A DNA stretch of 64,000 bases from JAENVU01 sp038250905. GTDB taxonomy: Bacteria > Actinomycetota > Acidimicrobiia > IMCC26256 > JAENVU01. A program made the position numbers and the translations under genes. The stretch is from contig JBBSBV010000021.1 of assembly GCA_038250905.1 (NCBI GenBank), positions 1 to 64,000 of the forward strand, written 5' to 3'. Within the stretch, counting starts at the first letter, position 1. Each line of letters starts with the position of its first letter. Positions 43,684 through 54,896 of this stretch are shown piece after piece. Under the pieces are notes generated by a model. That model saw only the letters and a program-made list of their open reading frames with translations. It made no database searches and was not told the origin of the DNA.

Positions 43684-44304
43684 TCAGGTCGCGGCGACCG
43701 GCCGCAGAGTTTCCTTGCGCAATGACTTCTTGCGCTCGGGCCGGGTATCGGCGGCCGCCAGCTCGTCTGCGAGTGCGTGCAGCTCGGCCCAGCTGATCGG
43801 TGCACCCGACCACAGCCGTTCGAACGCGGCGTCGGACACGTCGTTGAACCCGCCGTAGAGCCGGAACGTGTACCGACGGCGTTGCTCCCGCACGGGGAAT
43901 CCGAGGGCCTGGAGCCGTCCCTCGGCGTAGGCCTCCCAGAGGGTGCGCTGCCGATCGTCGATCTCCTCGTCGGCCGGCGCGTCGGCGAACCCGCCCCCGA
44001 TCCGGTCCTTGGCCCGCAGCAGCGCGGATCCGAGTTCGACCCGGGTGTGGTCGACCGAGAGCCCCGTCTGACGTTGGGGACTCTCGAAGCAACCGCCGGT
44101 GAACCAGAGCGAGGCGGTGCCGTCGGCGACATTCACGAGCGACGCCGTGAGCGGGTGTGGGAGCACCTCGTCGACGTCGACGCTGACGTCGACATCGGCG
44201 GGGAACCCGACCTCCCTCATCGTCTGCTCGATCAGGCCGCGAACCTCGTCGGCGTCGAACTTGACCAGCGTGAACTCGGCCGGGGTGAGCGAGACGTTGC
44301 TCAC
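43684..44304 (-). CDS. Hypothetical protein of a three-gene operon
   Basis: A 206-residue protein from the GTG at 44304 (AGAGGGG upstream). It starts VSNVSLTPAEFTLVKFDADE, and has ADVDVSVDVDEVLPHPLTA and a LWFTGGCFESPQRQTG segment with one cysteine. No known domain recognised. It is last of three co-directional genes with two helical proteins that look metal-binding, 88 bases after the previous stop. Confidence 0.75.
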   Translation of the reverse strand: MSNVSLTPAEFTLVKFDADEVRGLIEQTMREVGFPADVDVSVDVDEVLPHPLTASLVNVADGTASLWFTGGCFESPQRQTGLSVDHTRVELGSALLRAKDRIGGGFADAPADEEIDDRQRTLWEAYAEGRLQALGFPVREQRRRYTFRLYGGFNDVSDAAFERLWSGAPISWAELHALADELAAADTRPERKKSLRKETLRPVAAT

Positions 44305-44392
44305 GACTTGTCCCCTCTTGGCCCTGCGGGCCGGGCCGGTCGGGCCCCGCTCCGCCCCACGGGAACGAAGGTCGATGGCGTGCGGGCGTCGC

Positions 44393-45202
44393 TCACGAGC
44401 TGCCGGCGACCATCGCCTGCGCGTCGGCCTGGGCCTGCGCGGCGATCTCGGCGAGCTCGTCGATCTCGTCGGTCGAGAAGCCGGCCATGCTGCGGAAGTT
44501 GCGCGCGAGCTGGATCGGGTTGTCGTCCGACTCACCGCGGAAGCCACCGAGGCTGAAGAGCTTGTCGACGGTCCGCTGGAAGTCGAGGGCCCGCTCGCGA
44601 CGCTCGGGGTCGTCGGCCGTGAGCCGGCGCAGCCAGTCGGAGCCCATCTTCACGTGGGTGACCTCGTCGGCGAGCATCCAGTCTTCGCAGAACTCGAGCA
44701 CCGGGTCGCCGGACAGGTCGCCGAACTCGCGCATCGTGTTGAACACGTCGATCGCGAGTCCCTCGAGCGCGCGGTTCACGCCGCAGAGCCGCAGGATCGG
44801 GTCGGGTGCGCAGGCGGCCTCGTACAGGAACGTGGCCTCGGAGTACTCGCCGATCTCGGTGCCCATCCAGTCGCCGAGCTTGACCGAGATCTCGACGTGC
44901 CGGCTCTCGTCCCAGCACTGACGGGCCATGTCGAGCTTGAGCGCGAACGGCGCCTGCTCGTCGTCGAAGTCGAACGTGGTGCGACCGGCGCCCTCGAGCG
45001 CCTGGATCTCGCCGGTGAAGATGCCGTGCATCAGGTTCCGAGCCCGGTCGGCGGCCGCGGGCCGCTGGGGCTCGAGCCGTGCGGATCCGAGGTCTCGCTC
45101 ACCGATCTTCTGGTTCCGCGGGTCCATCACCTGATCCATGATGGAGGTGCGGACGAAGCGCGAGTCGCGCGCCAACATCTCGGGGGGCAGTTGCTTCCTC
45201 AT
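44393..45202 (-). CDS. Ferritin-like DUF455-type protein
   Basis: A 269-residue all-helical protein. Candidate diiron ligands appear in GIFTGEIQALEGAG, ARQCWDESRHVEIS and LADEVTHVKMGSDW, the E...ExxH...E...ExxH pattern of ferritin-like four-helix bundles. ATG overlaps the stop of the upstream gene (ATGA). Likely an oxygen-activating or metal-binding protein; the substrate is unknown. Confidence 0.8.
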   Translation of the reverse strand: MRKQLPPEMLARDSRFVRTSIMDQVMDPRNQKIGERDLGSARLEPQRPAAADRARNLMHGIFTGEIQALEGAGRTTFDFDDEQAPFALKLDMARQCWDESRHVEISVKLGDWMGTEIGEYSEATFLYEAACAPDPILRLCGVNRALEGLAIDVFNTMREFGDLSGDPVLEFCEDWMLADEVTHVKMGSDWLRRLTADDPERRERALDFQRTVDKLFSLGGFRGESDDNPIQLARNFRSMAGFSTDEIDELAEIAAQAQADAQAMVAGSS

Positions 45203-45855
45203 GCCGAGGCTCCTTCGGTTGCTGGAACGGCACCAAGAGTACCTGGCCCCGCGATACCACCGGCCGCGAGCACGAGCGTTTCCAGCTCGGTCTGGCGTCG
45301 GGCTGCCCGCTCTACGTCTTCGGGCGTTTCGATCAGTGACTGGAGGAGCATCTCGCCCTCGCGCCAGTCCTCGAACTCGTCCTGCAGCATGAAGTTCAGC
45401 GACCGTTGGGTGGGCGAATCGGTGATCCGGCTCGTCGCGTTCATGTGGTACGTGTACGCGGCGATCTTGCGGGGCAGCAGCACCCGGAACACACCGACGA
45501 GCTTCTCGATGGTGTGCTCGGGCGCCTCGGGCTCGCGCAGCGCGTCAACGAACGCCACCATCTCCGGGTTCGCCGGTTCGCAGAGCCGATCGGTGTTCAT
45601 CTCACGCAGTTCCGGCAGCCGCTTGTCCATCAGCTCCGCGTGCCACGCGTGGTGGTAGCAGTGGCGACCCAGCACCAGCTTCACGTCGAGCTCGGGGACG
45701 GTGGCCACCCAACCGCCGAGGGCTTCGAACAGTCGCATCTCGAGCCACTTGTAGGTGCCGACCCGGCGGGCCGATTCCTCGACGGTGAAGATGCCCGGAA
45801 GCTCCCGGCGGTCCCACGGGGCGAAGGCCGCACGCGGCTTGAACGGGTCGGACAT
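45199..45855 (-). CDS. Helical, possibly ferritin-like protein
   Basis: A 218-residue protein that starts the three-gene operon. It is helical, with a histidine-rich stretch LGRHCYHHAWHAELMDKRLP and a later acidic LQDEFEDWREGEMLLQ that could provide metal ligands. A GGAG site lies upstream. I cannot assign a family firmly. Co-translation with the DUF455-type protein suggests a heteromeric complex. Confidence 0.7.
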   Translation of the reverse strand: MSDPFKPRAAFAPWDRRELPGIFTVEESARRVGTYKWLEMRLFEALGGWVATVPELDVKLVLGRHCYHHAWHAELMDKRLPELREMNTDRLCEPANPEMVAFVDALREPEAPEHTIEKLVGVFRVLLPRKIAAYTYHMNATSRITDSPTQRSLNFMLQDEFEDWREGEMLLQSLIETPEDVERAARRQTELETLVLAAGGIAGPGTLGAVPATEGASA

Positions 45856-46027
45856 GAGCGACGGCTCCGATGTTTCGCGGGCCCCGAGACAGGGATCACG
45901 CGCATTCTTCGTCTCGTGGGATCAATCGGTCAAGCACGGGTGACGCGCGTCACGTCCCTCTCGTCTCTTCGCCCACGCTCCTGATGGGCGGTCCCCACGC
46001 GAACGCGAGGGCGAGTCCCGGCGTGTA

Positions 46028-46043
46028 CGGGCGGAGCCGCCCG
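46028..46043 (-). terminator. Hairpin after nadE
   Basis: CGGGCGG-AG-CCGCCCG lies 7 bases past the nadE stop; short loop and no U-tract, so a weak terminator candidate. Confidence 0.4.
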
Positions 46044-46050
46044 AGCACCG

Positions 46051-47760
46051 TTACCCGGGCCAGCGGTTGGTGAGTGGGAGTCGTCGGTCCTTGCCGAACG
46101 CCTTCGGCGAGACCCGAACGCCGGGCGCGGCCTGGCGGCGTTTGTACTCGCTGCGGTCCACGAGTCCTGCGACGCGCACCACGGTTTCGCGGTCGAATCC
46201 CGCCGCCACCAGGTCGGCGATCGAGCGGTCCTCCTCGACGTACCCCTCGAGGATCGCGTCCAGCACCGGGTAGGGCGGGAGGGAGTCGTCGTCGCGCTGG
46301 TCGGGTCGCAACTCCGCGCTCGGCGGCTTCTCGATCACGGTGCGCGGGACGATCTCGCGGTCCAAGCGACGGTTGAGGTCCTCGCACAGCGCGTAGACCA
46401 CCATCTTGGACACGTCCTTGATCACCGCGAACCCACCGGCCATGTCGCCGTAGAGAGTGCTGTACCCGGTGGCCATCTCGCTCTTGTTGCCGGTGGTGAG
46501 CACCAGCCACCCGAACTGGTTGGAGATCGTCATGAGGATCGTGCCGCGGATCCGGGCCTGCAGGTTCTCCTCCGCGAGTCCCGGCTCGGTCCCCGCGAAT
46601 GCGTCGGCCAGCATCTCGGTGAACGCCGCGTGCGCGGGCTCGATGGGGACGGTCAGCGTCGGGATGCCGAGTGCGGCCGCGAGTTGCTCGGAGTCGGTGA
46701 CACTCCCCTCGCTCGAATACCGCGACGGCATGAGCACCCCCGTGACGCGATCCGCGCCGAGCGCGTCGACCGCGACCGCGGCGACGAGCGAGGAGTCGAT
46801 GCCTCCGGACAGTCCGAGCACCACGTGGGTGAACCCGTTCTTCACCATGTAGTCACGCGTGCCGAGGACGAGCGCGCAGTACACCTCGTGGATCGGATCG
46901 AGCAGCGGGTACACGCGTGCGGGCTTGGTCGGCATCCCGAGATGACCCTCGGTGACGACGACCTCCGGGAGCGGATCGACCCGCGGGCGTCCGATCGGCG
47001 GGCGACGATGCACGCTGCGTCGGAGGTCCAGATCGACGACCAGGAGGTCCTCCTCGAACTGACGGCCCCGCGCAACGAGGTGGCCCTTCTCGTCGAAGAC
47101 CATCGAGGCACCGTCGAAGACGAGTTCGTCCTGTCCGCCGACGAGGTTCACGTAGAGGATGGCGGCCTGCGCGTCGGCGGCGCGCGTGGAGAGCATCGCC
47201 TCGCGCTCGTGCACCCGGCCCGCGTAATACGGCGACGCGTTGATGTTCACGATCAGTTCCGCGCCACCGTCGGCCTGGGTCACGATCGGACCCGTGGGAC
47301 TCCACGCGTCCTCGCACACCGTCAGGCCCACGCGGAGCCCGGCGACGACGAACAACGGGCCGTCCACGGTCGACGGCTCGAAATACCGCTCCTCGTCGAA
47401 CACTGCGTAGTTGGGCAGGAGATGTTTGCGGTAGACGCCCAGGACCTCGCCGTGCGCACAGAGCGCGGCCGAGTTGGCCAACTCGCCGTCGGGCAGGAGT
47501 TCGGGAAAGCCGATGACCGCGGCGGTGTTCCCGGTGCGGGCGGCCACCTTCTGGAGGACCTCCGCGGCCTGGGCCACGAACGCCGGCCGCAGGAGCAGGT
47601 CCTCGGGCGGGTACCCGGTGACCGCGAGTTCCGGGAATGCGACGAGGTCGGCGTCGACCGCGGCAGCCCGCTCGTAGGCGTCGAGGATGCGTGCCTCGTT
47701 GCCCGCGAGATCACCGACGACGAGGTTGAGTTGGGCGCCGGCCACCCGGATGCGAGGCAT
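46051..47760 (-). CDS. nadE: Glutamine-dependent NAD+ synthetase
   Basis: Final step of NAD synthesis: amidates deamido-NAD using glutamine. A 569-residue fusion. The N-terminal nitrilase-type glutaminase has the Glu in AFPELAVTGYPPED, Lys in YRKHLLPNYAVFDE, and Cys in LTVCEDAWSP. The C-terminal synthetase has LGLSGGIDSSLVAAVAVDA and TTGNKSEMATGYSTLYGDMA. Length and motifs are complete. Confidence 0.96.
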   Translation of the reverse strand: MPRIRVAGAQLNLVVGDLAGNEARILDAYERAAAVDADLVAFPELAVTGYPPEDLLLRPAFVAQAAEVLQKVAARTGNTAAVIGFPELLPDGELANSAALCAHGEVLGVYRKHLLPNYAVFDEERYFEPSTVDGPLFVVAGLRVGLTVCEDAWSPTGPIVTQADGGAELIVNINASPYYAGRVHEREAMLSTRAADAQAAILYVNLVGGQDELVFDGASMVFDEKGHLVARGRQFEEDLLVVDLDLRRSVHRRPPIGRPRVDPLPEVVVTEGHLGMPTKPARVYPLLDPIHEVYCALVLGTRDYMVKNGFTHVVLGLSGGIDSSLVAAVAVDALGADRVTGVLMPSRYSSEGSVTDSEQLAAALGIPTLTVPIEPAHAAFTEMLADAFAGTEPGLAEENLQARIRGTILMTISNQFGWLVLTTGNKSEMATGYSTLYGDMAGGFAVIKDVSKMVVYALCEDLNRRLDREIVPRTVIEKPPSAELRPDQRDDDSLPPYPVLDAILEGYVEEDRSIADLVAAGFDRETVVRVAGLVDRSEYKRRQAAPGVRVSPKAFGKDRRLPLTNRWPG

Positions 47761-47800
47761 CGCGCAAGGTTACGGGGCGCCCCGGCCGCCGGACCGAGCG

Positions 47801-48277
47801 TCAGCCTTCGGCCACGGCCTTGAGCCGGGCGAGGCCCTTCTCGAAGTCGGGGCCGATGGCCTTGTCCATACTCATGAACAGGCCCATCACCCGCGTGCCG
47901 AAGGTCTTGGGCCCGGTCATCGACCAGGTCACGCGGGTTCCGTCGCCTTCGGGGTCCAGCACGAACCGAACGGTGCCCTCGGACTTGAACGGCTTGAAGA
48001 ACTCGATCGTGATCGTGAGGTCGGACGGCGATTGCACCTCGGCGATCACCATGCGACCCTCCCCGGCCTTCCGGTTACCGATCCACTCGTAGCGGGCACC
48101 GACGCCGGACTCGGACCCGGCGTAGGTGCGCTGGAGGTTGGGGTCCTTGTCTTCCCACGGCGACCACGCCGCCCAGTGGTGGAAGTCCTCCAGTTGGCGG
48201 AAGATCGCTTCGGGCGAGGCCGAGATCGTGGTGCGACGCTCCACCTCGAACGTCGCCCTCGCGTCGGATCCGCTCAT
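47801..48277 (-). CDS. SRPBCC/polyketide cyclase-like protein
   Basis: A 158-residue START-fold protein: FEVERRTTISASPEAIFRQL, HHWAAWSPWEDKDPNLQRTY and SEGTVRFVLDPEGDGTRVTW. Start at ATG 48277 after AGGAG. Members bind hydrophobic ligands; the role is unknown. Confidence 0.85.
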   Translation of the reverse strand: MSGSDARATFEVERRTTISASPEAIFRQLEDFHHWAAWSPWEDKDPNLQRTYAGSESGVGARYEWIGNRKAGEGRMVIAEVQSPSDLTITIEFFKPFKSEGTVRFVLDPEGDGTRVTWSMTGPKTFGTRVMGLFMSMDKAIGPDFEKGLARLKAVAEG

Positions 48278-48437
48278 CACCGCTCCTTTTCCGTCGTGTC
48301 CGGCGGCGGAACGGTACCGGCCCCAGTCGGTTCCCGGGCGGCCCGGGTCGACAGGGCACGGTGGCCGCGTCGTACCCTTCGTCCGGCACCGGAGGCAATC
48401 GCCCCGGGAGCGAGTCCGGAGAGGAAGCGGGAGTCCC

Positions 48438-49634
48438 ATGGGTCGCAAGGTGTTCGTGATCGGCGTCGGTATGACCAAGTTCGAGAAGCCGGGCGGCAAG
48501 GACTGGGACTACCCGGACATGGCGAAGGAAGCGGGCACCAACGCGCTCACCGACGCGGGCATCGGCTACGACGAGATCGAGCAGGTCGCGGTGGGCTACT
48601 GCTACGGCGACTCGACCGCCGGGCAGCGGGCGCTCTACGAGATCGGGGTCAGCGGCGTCCCCGTCGTCAACGTCAACAACAACTGCGCCACCGGTTCGAG
48701 CGCGCTCTACCTCGCGAAGCGCTTCATCGAGGGCGGCCTCGCCGACTGCACCCTGGCGCTCGGGTTCGAGAAGATGGAGAAAGGCTCGCTCGGCATCAAG
48801 TACATGGACCGCGCGATGCCGATGCAGCGCACCTTCGAGGCGATGAACGACAAGCGCGGCTTCACCCAGGCTCCGCCCGCGCCCCAGATGTTCGGCAACG
48901 CGGGTCGTGAGTACATGGAGCGCTACGGCGTGAAGGCCGAGAGCTTCGCCCGCATCGCCGAGAAGAACCACCGGCACTCGGCCAACAACCCGTACTCGCA
49001 GTTCCGCGACATCTACACGCTCGACGAGATCCTCGCGTCGCCGATGGTGCACGAGCCGCTCACGAAGCTGCAGTGCTGTCCGACCTCCGACGGCTCGGCC
49101 GCCGCGATCCTCGCGAGCGAGGAGTTCGTCCGGTCGCACGGTCTCGAGGACCAGGCCGTCGAGATCATCGGCATGTCGATGAAGACCGACTTCCCGTCGA
49201 GCTTCGACTCCGGCAGCGACATGAAGTTCGTCGGGTTCGACATGACCCGTGCAGCCGCCAACGAGGTGTACGAGCAGTCCGGGTACGGGCCGACGGATGT
49301 CGACGTGATCGAGCTCCACGACTGCTTCTCGGCCAACGAGATGATCACCTACGAAGGTCTCGGCCTCTGCGCCGAGGGCGGCGCGGGCGAGCTCATCGAC
49401 TCCGGTGCGGTCACCTACGGCGGCGACTGGGTCGTGAACCCGTCGGGCGGCCTGATCTCGAAGGGCCACCCCCTCGGCGCCACCGGTCTCGCGCAGTGCT
49501 CCGAACTCACCTGGCAGCTGCGCGGGACCGCCGACCAGCGTCAGGTCGACGGCGCGGAACTGGCGCTCCAGCACAACCTCGGCCTCGGCGGCGCGTGCGT
49601 CGTCGCGATGTACAAGAAGGCCGAGTTCGCCTGA
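48438..49634 (+). CDS. Thiolase-like lipid-transfer protein (SCP-x type)
   Basis: A 398-residue thiolase-fold protein: VFVIGVGMTKFEKPGG, the cysteine in NVNNNCATGSSALYLAKRF, VIELHDCFSANEMITYEGLG and HPLGATGLAQCSELTWQLRG. Proteins of this group act in sterol or branched-chain acyl-CoA side-chain cleavage. Start at ATG 48438, whose nearby GGGAG helps. Convergent with the SDR gene. Confidence 0.9.
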   Translation: MGRKVFVIGVGMTKFEKPGGKDWDYPDMAKEAGTNALTDAGIGYDEIEQVAVGYCYGDSTAGQRALYEIGVSGVPVVNVNNNCATGSSALYLAKRFIEGGLADCTLALGFEKMEKGSLGIKYMDRAMPMQRTFEAMNDKRGFTQAPPAPQMFGNAGREYMERYGVKAESFARIAEKNHRHSANNPYSQFRDIYTLDEILASPMVHEPLTKLQCCPTSDGSAAAILASEEFVRSHGLEDQAVEIIGMSMKTDFPSSFDSGSDMKFVGFDMTRAAANEVYEQSGYGPTDVDVIELHDCFSANEMITYEGLGLCAEGGAGELIDSGAVTYGGDWVVNPSGGLISKGHPLGATGLAQCSELTWQLRGTADQRQVDGAELALQHNLGLGGACVVAMYKKAEFA

Positions 49635-49657
49635 ACCCCACACCTGCCCCTCTTCCC

Positions 49658-49709
49658 GGTTCTTGTGCACGTTCTGCACGCCCTGGCGTGCAGCTTGTGC
49701 ACGAGAACC
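49658..49709. terminator. Bidirectional terminator-like inverted repeat
   Basis: Two 25-base arms (49658-49682 and 49685-49709) pair with four mismatches or wobbles, between convergent genes that stop at 49634 and 49722. It contains repeats of TGCACG. It likely stops transcription from both sides. Confidence 0.6.
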
Positions 49710-49721
49710 TCGGATTGGGGG

Positions 49722-50504
49722 TTACTTGCAGGTGCTGATGCCGCCGTCGACGGGGATGACGGCGCCGGTCACGTAGGTGGATGCGGGGCCTGCGAGGTAG
49801 ACGGCGATGCCGGCCATGTCGGCCGGCTTGCCGATCCGCTTCATCGGGGCACTCGCCGCGATCGAGTCGCCGAACGCCTCGAGTGTCGCCGCCATCATCT
49901 TGGACTCGAACGGTCCCGGGGCGATCGCGTTGACCGTGACCTTCGGTGCGAGGTGACGGGCGAGGTGGCGCGTCAGCTGGTGCACGCCGGCCTTGGCCGT
50001 CGAATACGAGTACGTCTCCATCATCGGGACCTGGATGCCGTCGATCGACCCCACGTTGATGACGCGCGCCGGGTCGTCGTCGGTGGCGGCAGCGTCGAGC
50101 AGCGGGCGGAGGAACCGGGTGAGGTGGAACGGTCCCTTCACGTTGATGTTGAGCACGCGGTCCCACGCGGCATCGTCGTGGTCGGCGAGCGGCGCGCCCC
50201 AGGTGGCCCCGGCGTTGTTCACCAGGATGTGCAGCCGGTCGTCACGGCTCGCGATCTCATCCGCGAGGCGACGACACTCGGCCTCGGTCGACAGGTCGGC
50301 CGGGATCCCGATGCACTCGCCGTGCTCCGAGAGCGCGGCGGCCACCTCGGCACACACGTCGGCCTTCCGGGACGACACGTAGACCTTGACGCCCGCGCGC
50401 ACGTAGGCCTCGGCGATCATGAGGCCGATGCCCCGGGTCCCACCCGTGATCACGGCGGTCTTGCCGCGGATGGAGAACAACTCGTTCAGTACGTCGTCGG
50501 TCAT
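49722..50504 (-). CDS. Short-chain dehydrogenase/reductase
   Basis: A 260-residue NAD(P)-dependent SDR. TGGTRGIG binds cofactor (about 18-25), NNAG is in ILVNNAGATWG, the catalytic Ser is in INVGSIDG, and Tyr/Lys in YSYSTAKAG. GGAGG precedes the ATG at 50504. A 3-oxoacyl reductase-like function is possible; the substrate is unknown. Confidence 0.9.
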   Translation of the reverse strand: MTDDVLNELFSIRGKTAVITGGTRGIGLMIAEAYVRAGVKVYVSSRKADVCAEVAAALSEHGECIGIPADLSTEAECRRLADEIASRDDRLHILVNNAGATWGAPLADHDDAAWDRVLNINVKGPFHLTRFLRPLLDAAATDDDPARVINVGSIDGIQVPMMETYSYSTAKAGVHQLTRHLARHLAPKVTVNAIAPGPFESKMMAATLEAFGDSIAASAPMKRIGKPADMAGIAVYLAGPASTYVTGAVIPVDGGISTCK

Positions 50505-50567
50505 TGAGCCCTCCTCGAAAGCGATCGGGACCGTAGCGCCCTCGGTGGTCCGGTACCGTCGTCGGTG

Positions 50568-51593
50568 ATGTCTTCCGCCCTCGCCGACCTCCTCGCCACT
50601 CGTGGGGTCCTGCTCGCCGACGGCGCGACCGGGACGAACTACTTCCAGATGGGGCTGACGTCGGGCGACGCGCCCGAACTCTGGAACGTCGACCATCCCG
50701 AACGGGTGCAGGAACTGCACCGCCGGTTCGTGGAGGCGGGCGCCGACATCATCCTCACCAACACCTTCGGGTGCAACCGGCACCGGCTCGCGCTCCACGG
50801 TGCCGAGTCACGGGTACGCGAACTCGCCCAGCGCGCCGCGGAACTCGCGCGGGACGTGGCCGACGCGGCGGACCGGCCGGTGATCGTGGCCGGATCCGTC
50901 GGACCCACCGGGTCGCTGTTCGCGCCCCTCGGCGATCTGACCGAGGCCGACGCGATCGAGACGTTCACCGAGGAGATCGAGGGTCTGGTGGCCGGTGGGG
51001 TCGACGTCGCGTGGATCGAGACCATGTCCGCGATCGAAGAAGTCCGCGCCGCGGCGACAGCCGCGATCGGGGTGGGCATTCCGTACGTTGCGACCTGCTC
51101 GTTCGATACCGCGGGCCGCACCATGATGGGCCTCATGCCCGGCGAACTCACCGGGGTGTTCGCGGGCCTCGAGCCCGCGCCGATCGCAACCGGCGCGAAC
51201 TGCGGCGTCGGCGCGTCGGACATCCTGGTCTCGTTGCTCGCGATGACCGAGACCGATCACGACACCGCGTTCGTGTCCAAGGGCAACTGCGGTATCCCGG
51301 AGTTCCGCGGCGCCGAGATCCACTACTCCGGCACTCCGGAGCTGATGGCGCGTTACGTACGCCTCGCGGTCGCGGCCGGAGCTCGCATCGTCGGTGGGTG
51401 TTGTGGGACCTCGCCGGACCACCTCGCTGCCATGCGCGAGGCACTCGACGCCGCGTTGGAGGACCGGGCGCTCGACGGTCCAGCCCCTCGCCCCACACTC
51501 GACTCGATCGTGGAGACCATCGGTCCGCTGGCGAACACCGCGCCACGACCCGACGCCGAACCGCGGGCGCGCCGCCGCACCCGGCGGGACTGA
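50568..51593 (+). CDS. Betaine-homocysteine S-methyltransferase-like enzyme
   Basis: Cytosolic zinc enzyme of 341 residues that moves a methyl from glycine betaine (or another donor) to homocysteine, giving methionine and dimethylglycine. It begins LLADGATGTNYFQMGL; zinc ligands are Cys in ATGANCGVGASD and the pair in IVGGCCGTSPDH. It is followed 5 bases later by purU, and lies near the betaine uptake genes, which supports betaine as donor. The tail after residue 300 is Arg-rich. Confidence 0.85.
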   Translation: MSSALADLLATRGVLLADGATGTNYFQMGLTSGDAPELWNVDHPERVQELHRRFVEAGADIILTNTFGCNRHRLALHGAESRVRELAQRAAELARDVADAADRPVIVAGSVGPTGSLFAPLGDLTEADAIETFTEEIEGLVAGGVDVAWIETMSAIEEVRAAATAAIGVGIPYVATCSFDTAGRTMMGLMPGELTGVFAGLEPAPIATGANCGVGASDILVSLLAMTETDHDTAFVSKGNCGIPEFRGAEIHYSGTPELMARYVRLAVAAGARIVGGCCGTSPDHLAAMREALDAALEDRALDGPAPRPTLDSIVETIGPLANTAPRPDAEPRARRRTRRD

Positions 51594-51598
51594 GCACC

Positions 51599-52453
<855 letters not shown>

Positions 52454-52468
52454 GGAACCGCCGCGCCG

Positions 52469-52975
52469 TCAGCCCAACCGGTCGGGGCGATGCCGCCGGC
52501 CCTCGAGCGGGATCGGGGCAACGGCAGCTACCTCCGCGGAACGGCGCAACACCTTGTCGAGCAGTTCGACGAGCTGGGTCCGTTCGGCCGCGGTCAACGC
52601 CGACATCATGGATTTCTCGACCGCTCGAATACCGGGCAGGACGCGGTCGGCGACCGCGCGGCCTTCCGAGGTGATCTCGACCAGCACACTCCGGCGGTCC
52701 GCCGGGTTCGCCGTCCGTCGGACCCAGCCGCGTCGTTCGAGGGCGTCGAGCGTGGCGGTCATGGTGGCCGAGGCGACCAACACCCGTTCAGCGATCTCCG
52801 ACGGAGTCAGTGGTTTCTCGGCCCCATCGAGGACTGCGAGCGCGGTGAAGACCGGATGCTTGATGTCGGTCGACTCGCGGATGCAACGGTCGAGCTCGGC
52901 GAGCACTGCTTGTCCTGCCCGCACGAGCGTTGCGTACGCCTCGGTACTCGGCGCGTCCGCGTCCGGATATTCCAT
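52469..52975 (-). CDS. MarR-family transcriptional regulator
   Basis: A 168-residue winged-helix regulator: LTPSEIAERVLVASATMTAT and LERRGWVRRTANPADRRSVL, followed by LTAAERTQLVELLDKVLRR. It converges on purU and follows the ABM-like gene. It probably controls its own operon through the repeats at 53393-53449. Start uncertain by a few codons. Confidence 0.88.
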   Translation of the reverse strand: MEYPDADAPSTEAYATLVRAGQAVLAELDRCIRESTDIKHPVFTALAVLDGAEKPLTPSEIAERVLVASATMTATLDALERRGWVRRTANPADRRSVLVEITSEGRAVADRVLPGIRAVEKSMMSALTAAERTQLVELLDKVLRRSAEVAAVAPIPLEGRRHRPDRLG

Positions 52976-53063
52976 GGCGAAGTCGGCGTCGACTCGGACC
53001 GCGACGCGAGCGGCGACGGCGGGACGGATCGCTCCGTCCCGCCGGGTCTGGCCGCGAGACTGA

Positions 53064-53336
53064 TCAGGCGCCGACAAAGATCTCGATCCTCGGTGCGCCG
53101 GCCACGCCGGACCGCTCCATCGCGGCCTTGAGCGCGGGGTCCGACGCAAACGCCTCGGCCTGGCCGACACTCGGGAACTCGTGGATCGCCACGACGTCGT
53201 TGGCGTCGGTCGGGAGTTGCAGGACGCGCTCGCCGGTGCAGCCGTGCTGGTCGCGCAGGGTGCCGACCTCGTTGTAGACAACCTTCCAGGCATCGAAGTC
53301 CTGAACCGGGTGACGGACGATCAGCGTGGCACTCAT
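53064..53336 (-). CDS. ABM-like dimeric barrel protein
   Basis: A 90-residue protein, ATLIVRHPVQDFDAWKVVYN followed by AIHEFPSVGQAEAFASDPAL, a dimeric alpha/beta-barrel fold of unknown function. Upstream of and likely co-transcribed with the MarR gene. Confidence 0.8.
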   Translation of the reverse strand: MSATLIVRHPVQDFDAWKVVYNEVGTLRDQHGCTGERVLQLPTDANDVVAIHEFPSVGQAEAFASDPALKAAMERSGVAGAPRIEIFVGA

Positions 53337-53392
53337 GTGGTTCCCCCTGTTGTGATGACGGCGGGGAAGTCCCGCTCGATAGTGTCACCGTA

Positions 53393-53438
53393 CCGAATAT
53401 CTTAGTTCGGAGTCAAGTATTTTCTCTCCGAGATATCT

Positions 53439-53449
<11 letters not shown>
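53393..53449. promoter_or_regulatory. AT-rich repeat region, candidate MarR operator
   Basis: ATATCTTAGTTCGGAG (53397-53412) and ATATCTTCAGTACGGAG (53433-53449) are near-copies 36 bases apart. Each lies within inverted half-sites (CCGAA/TTCGG and CTCCG/CGGAG). A minus-strand TTGACT sits between. The second copy overlaps the betB stop codon. Probably controls the ABM-MarR pair (inference). Confidence 0.5.
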
Positions 53450-54895
<1,446 letters not shown>

Positions 54896-54896
<1 letters not shown>

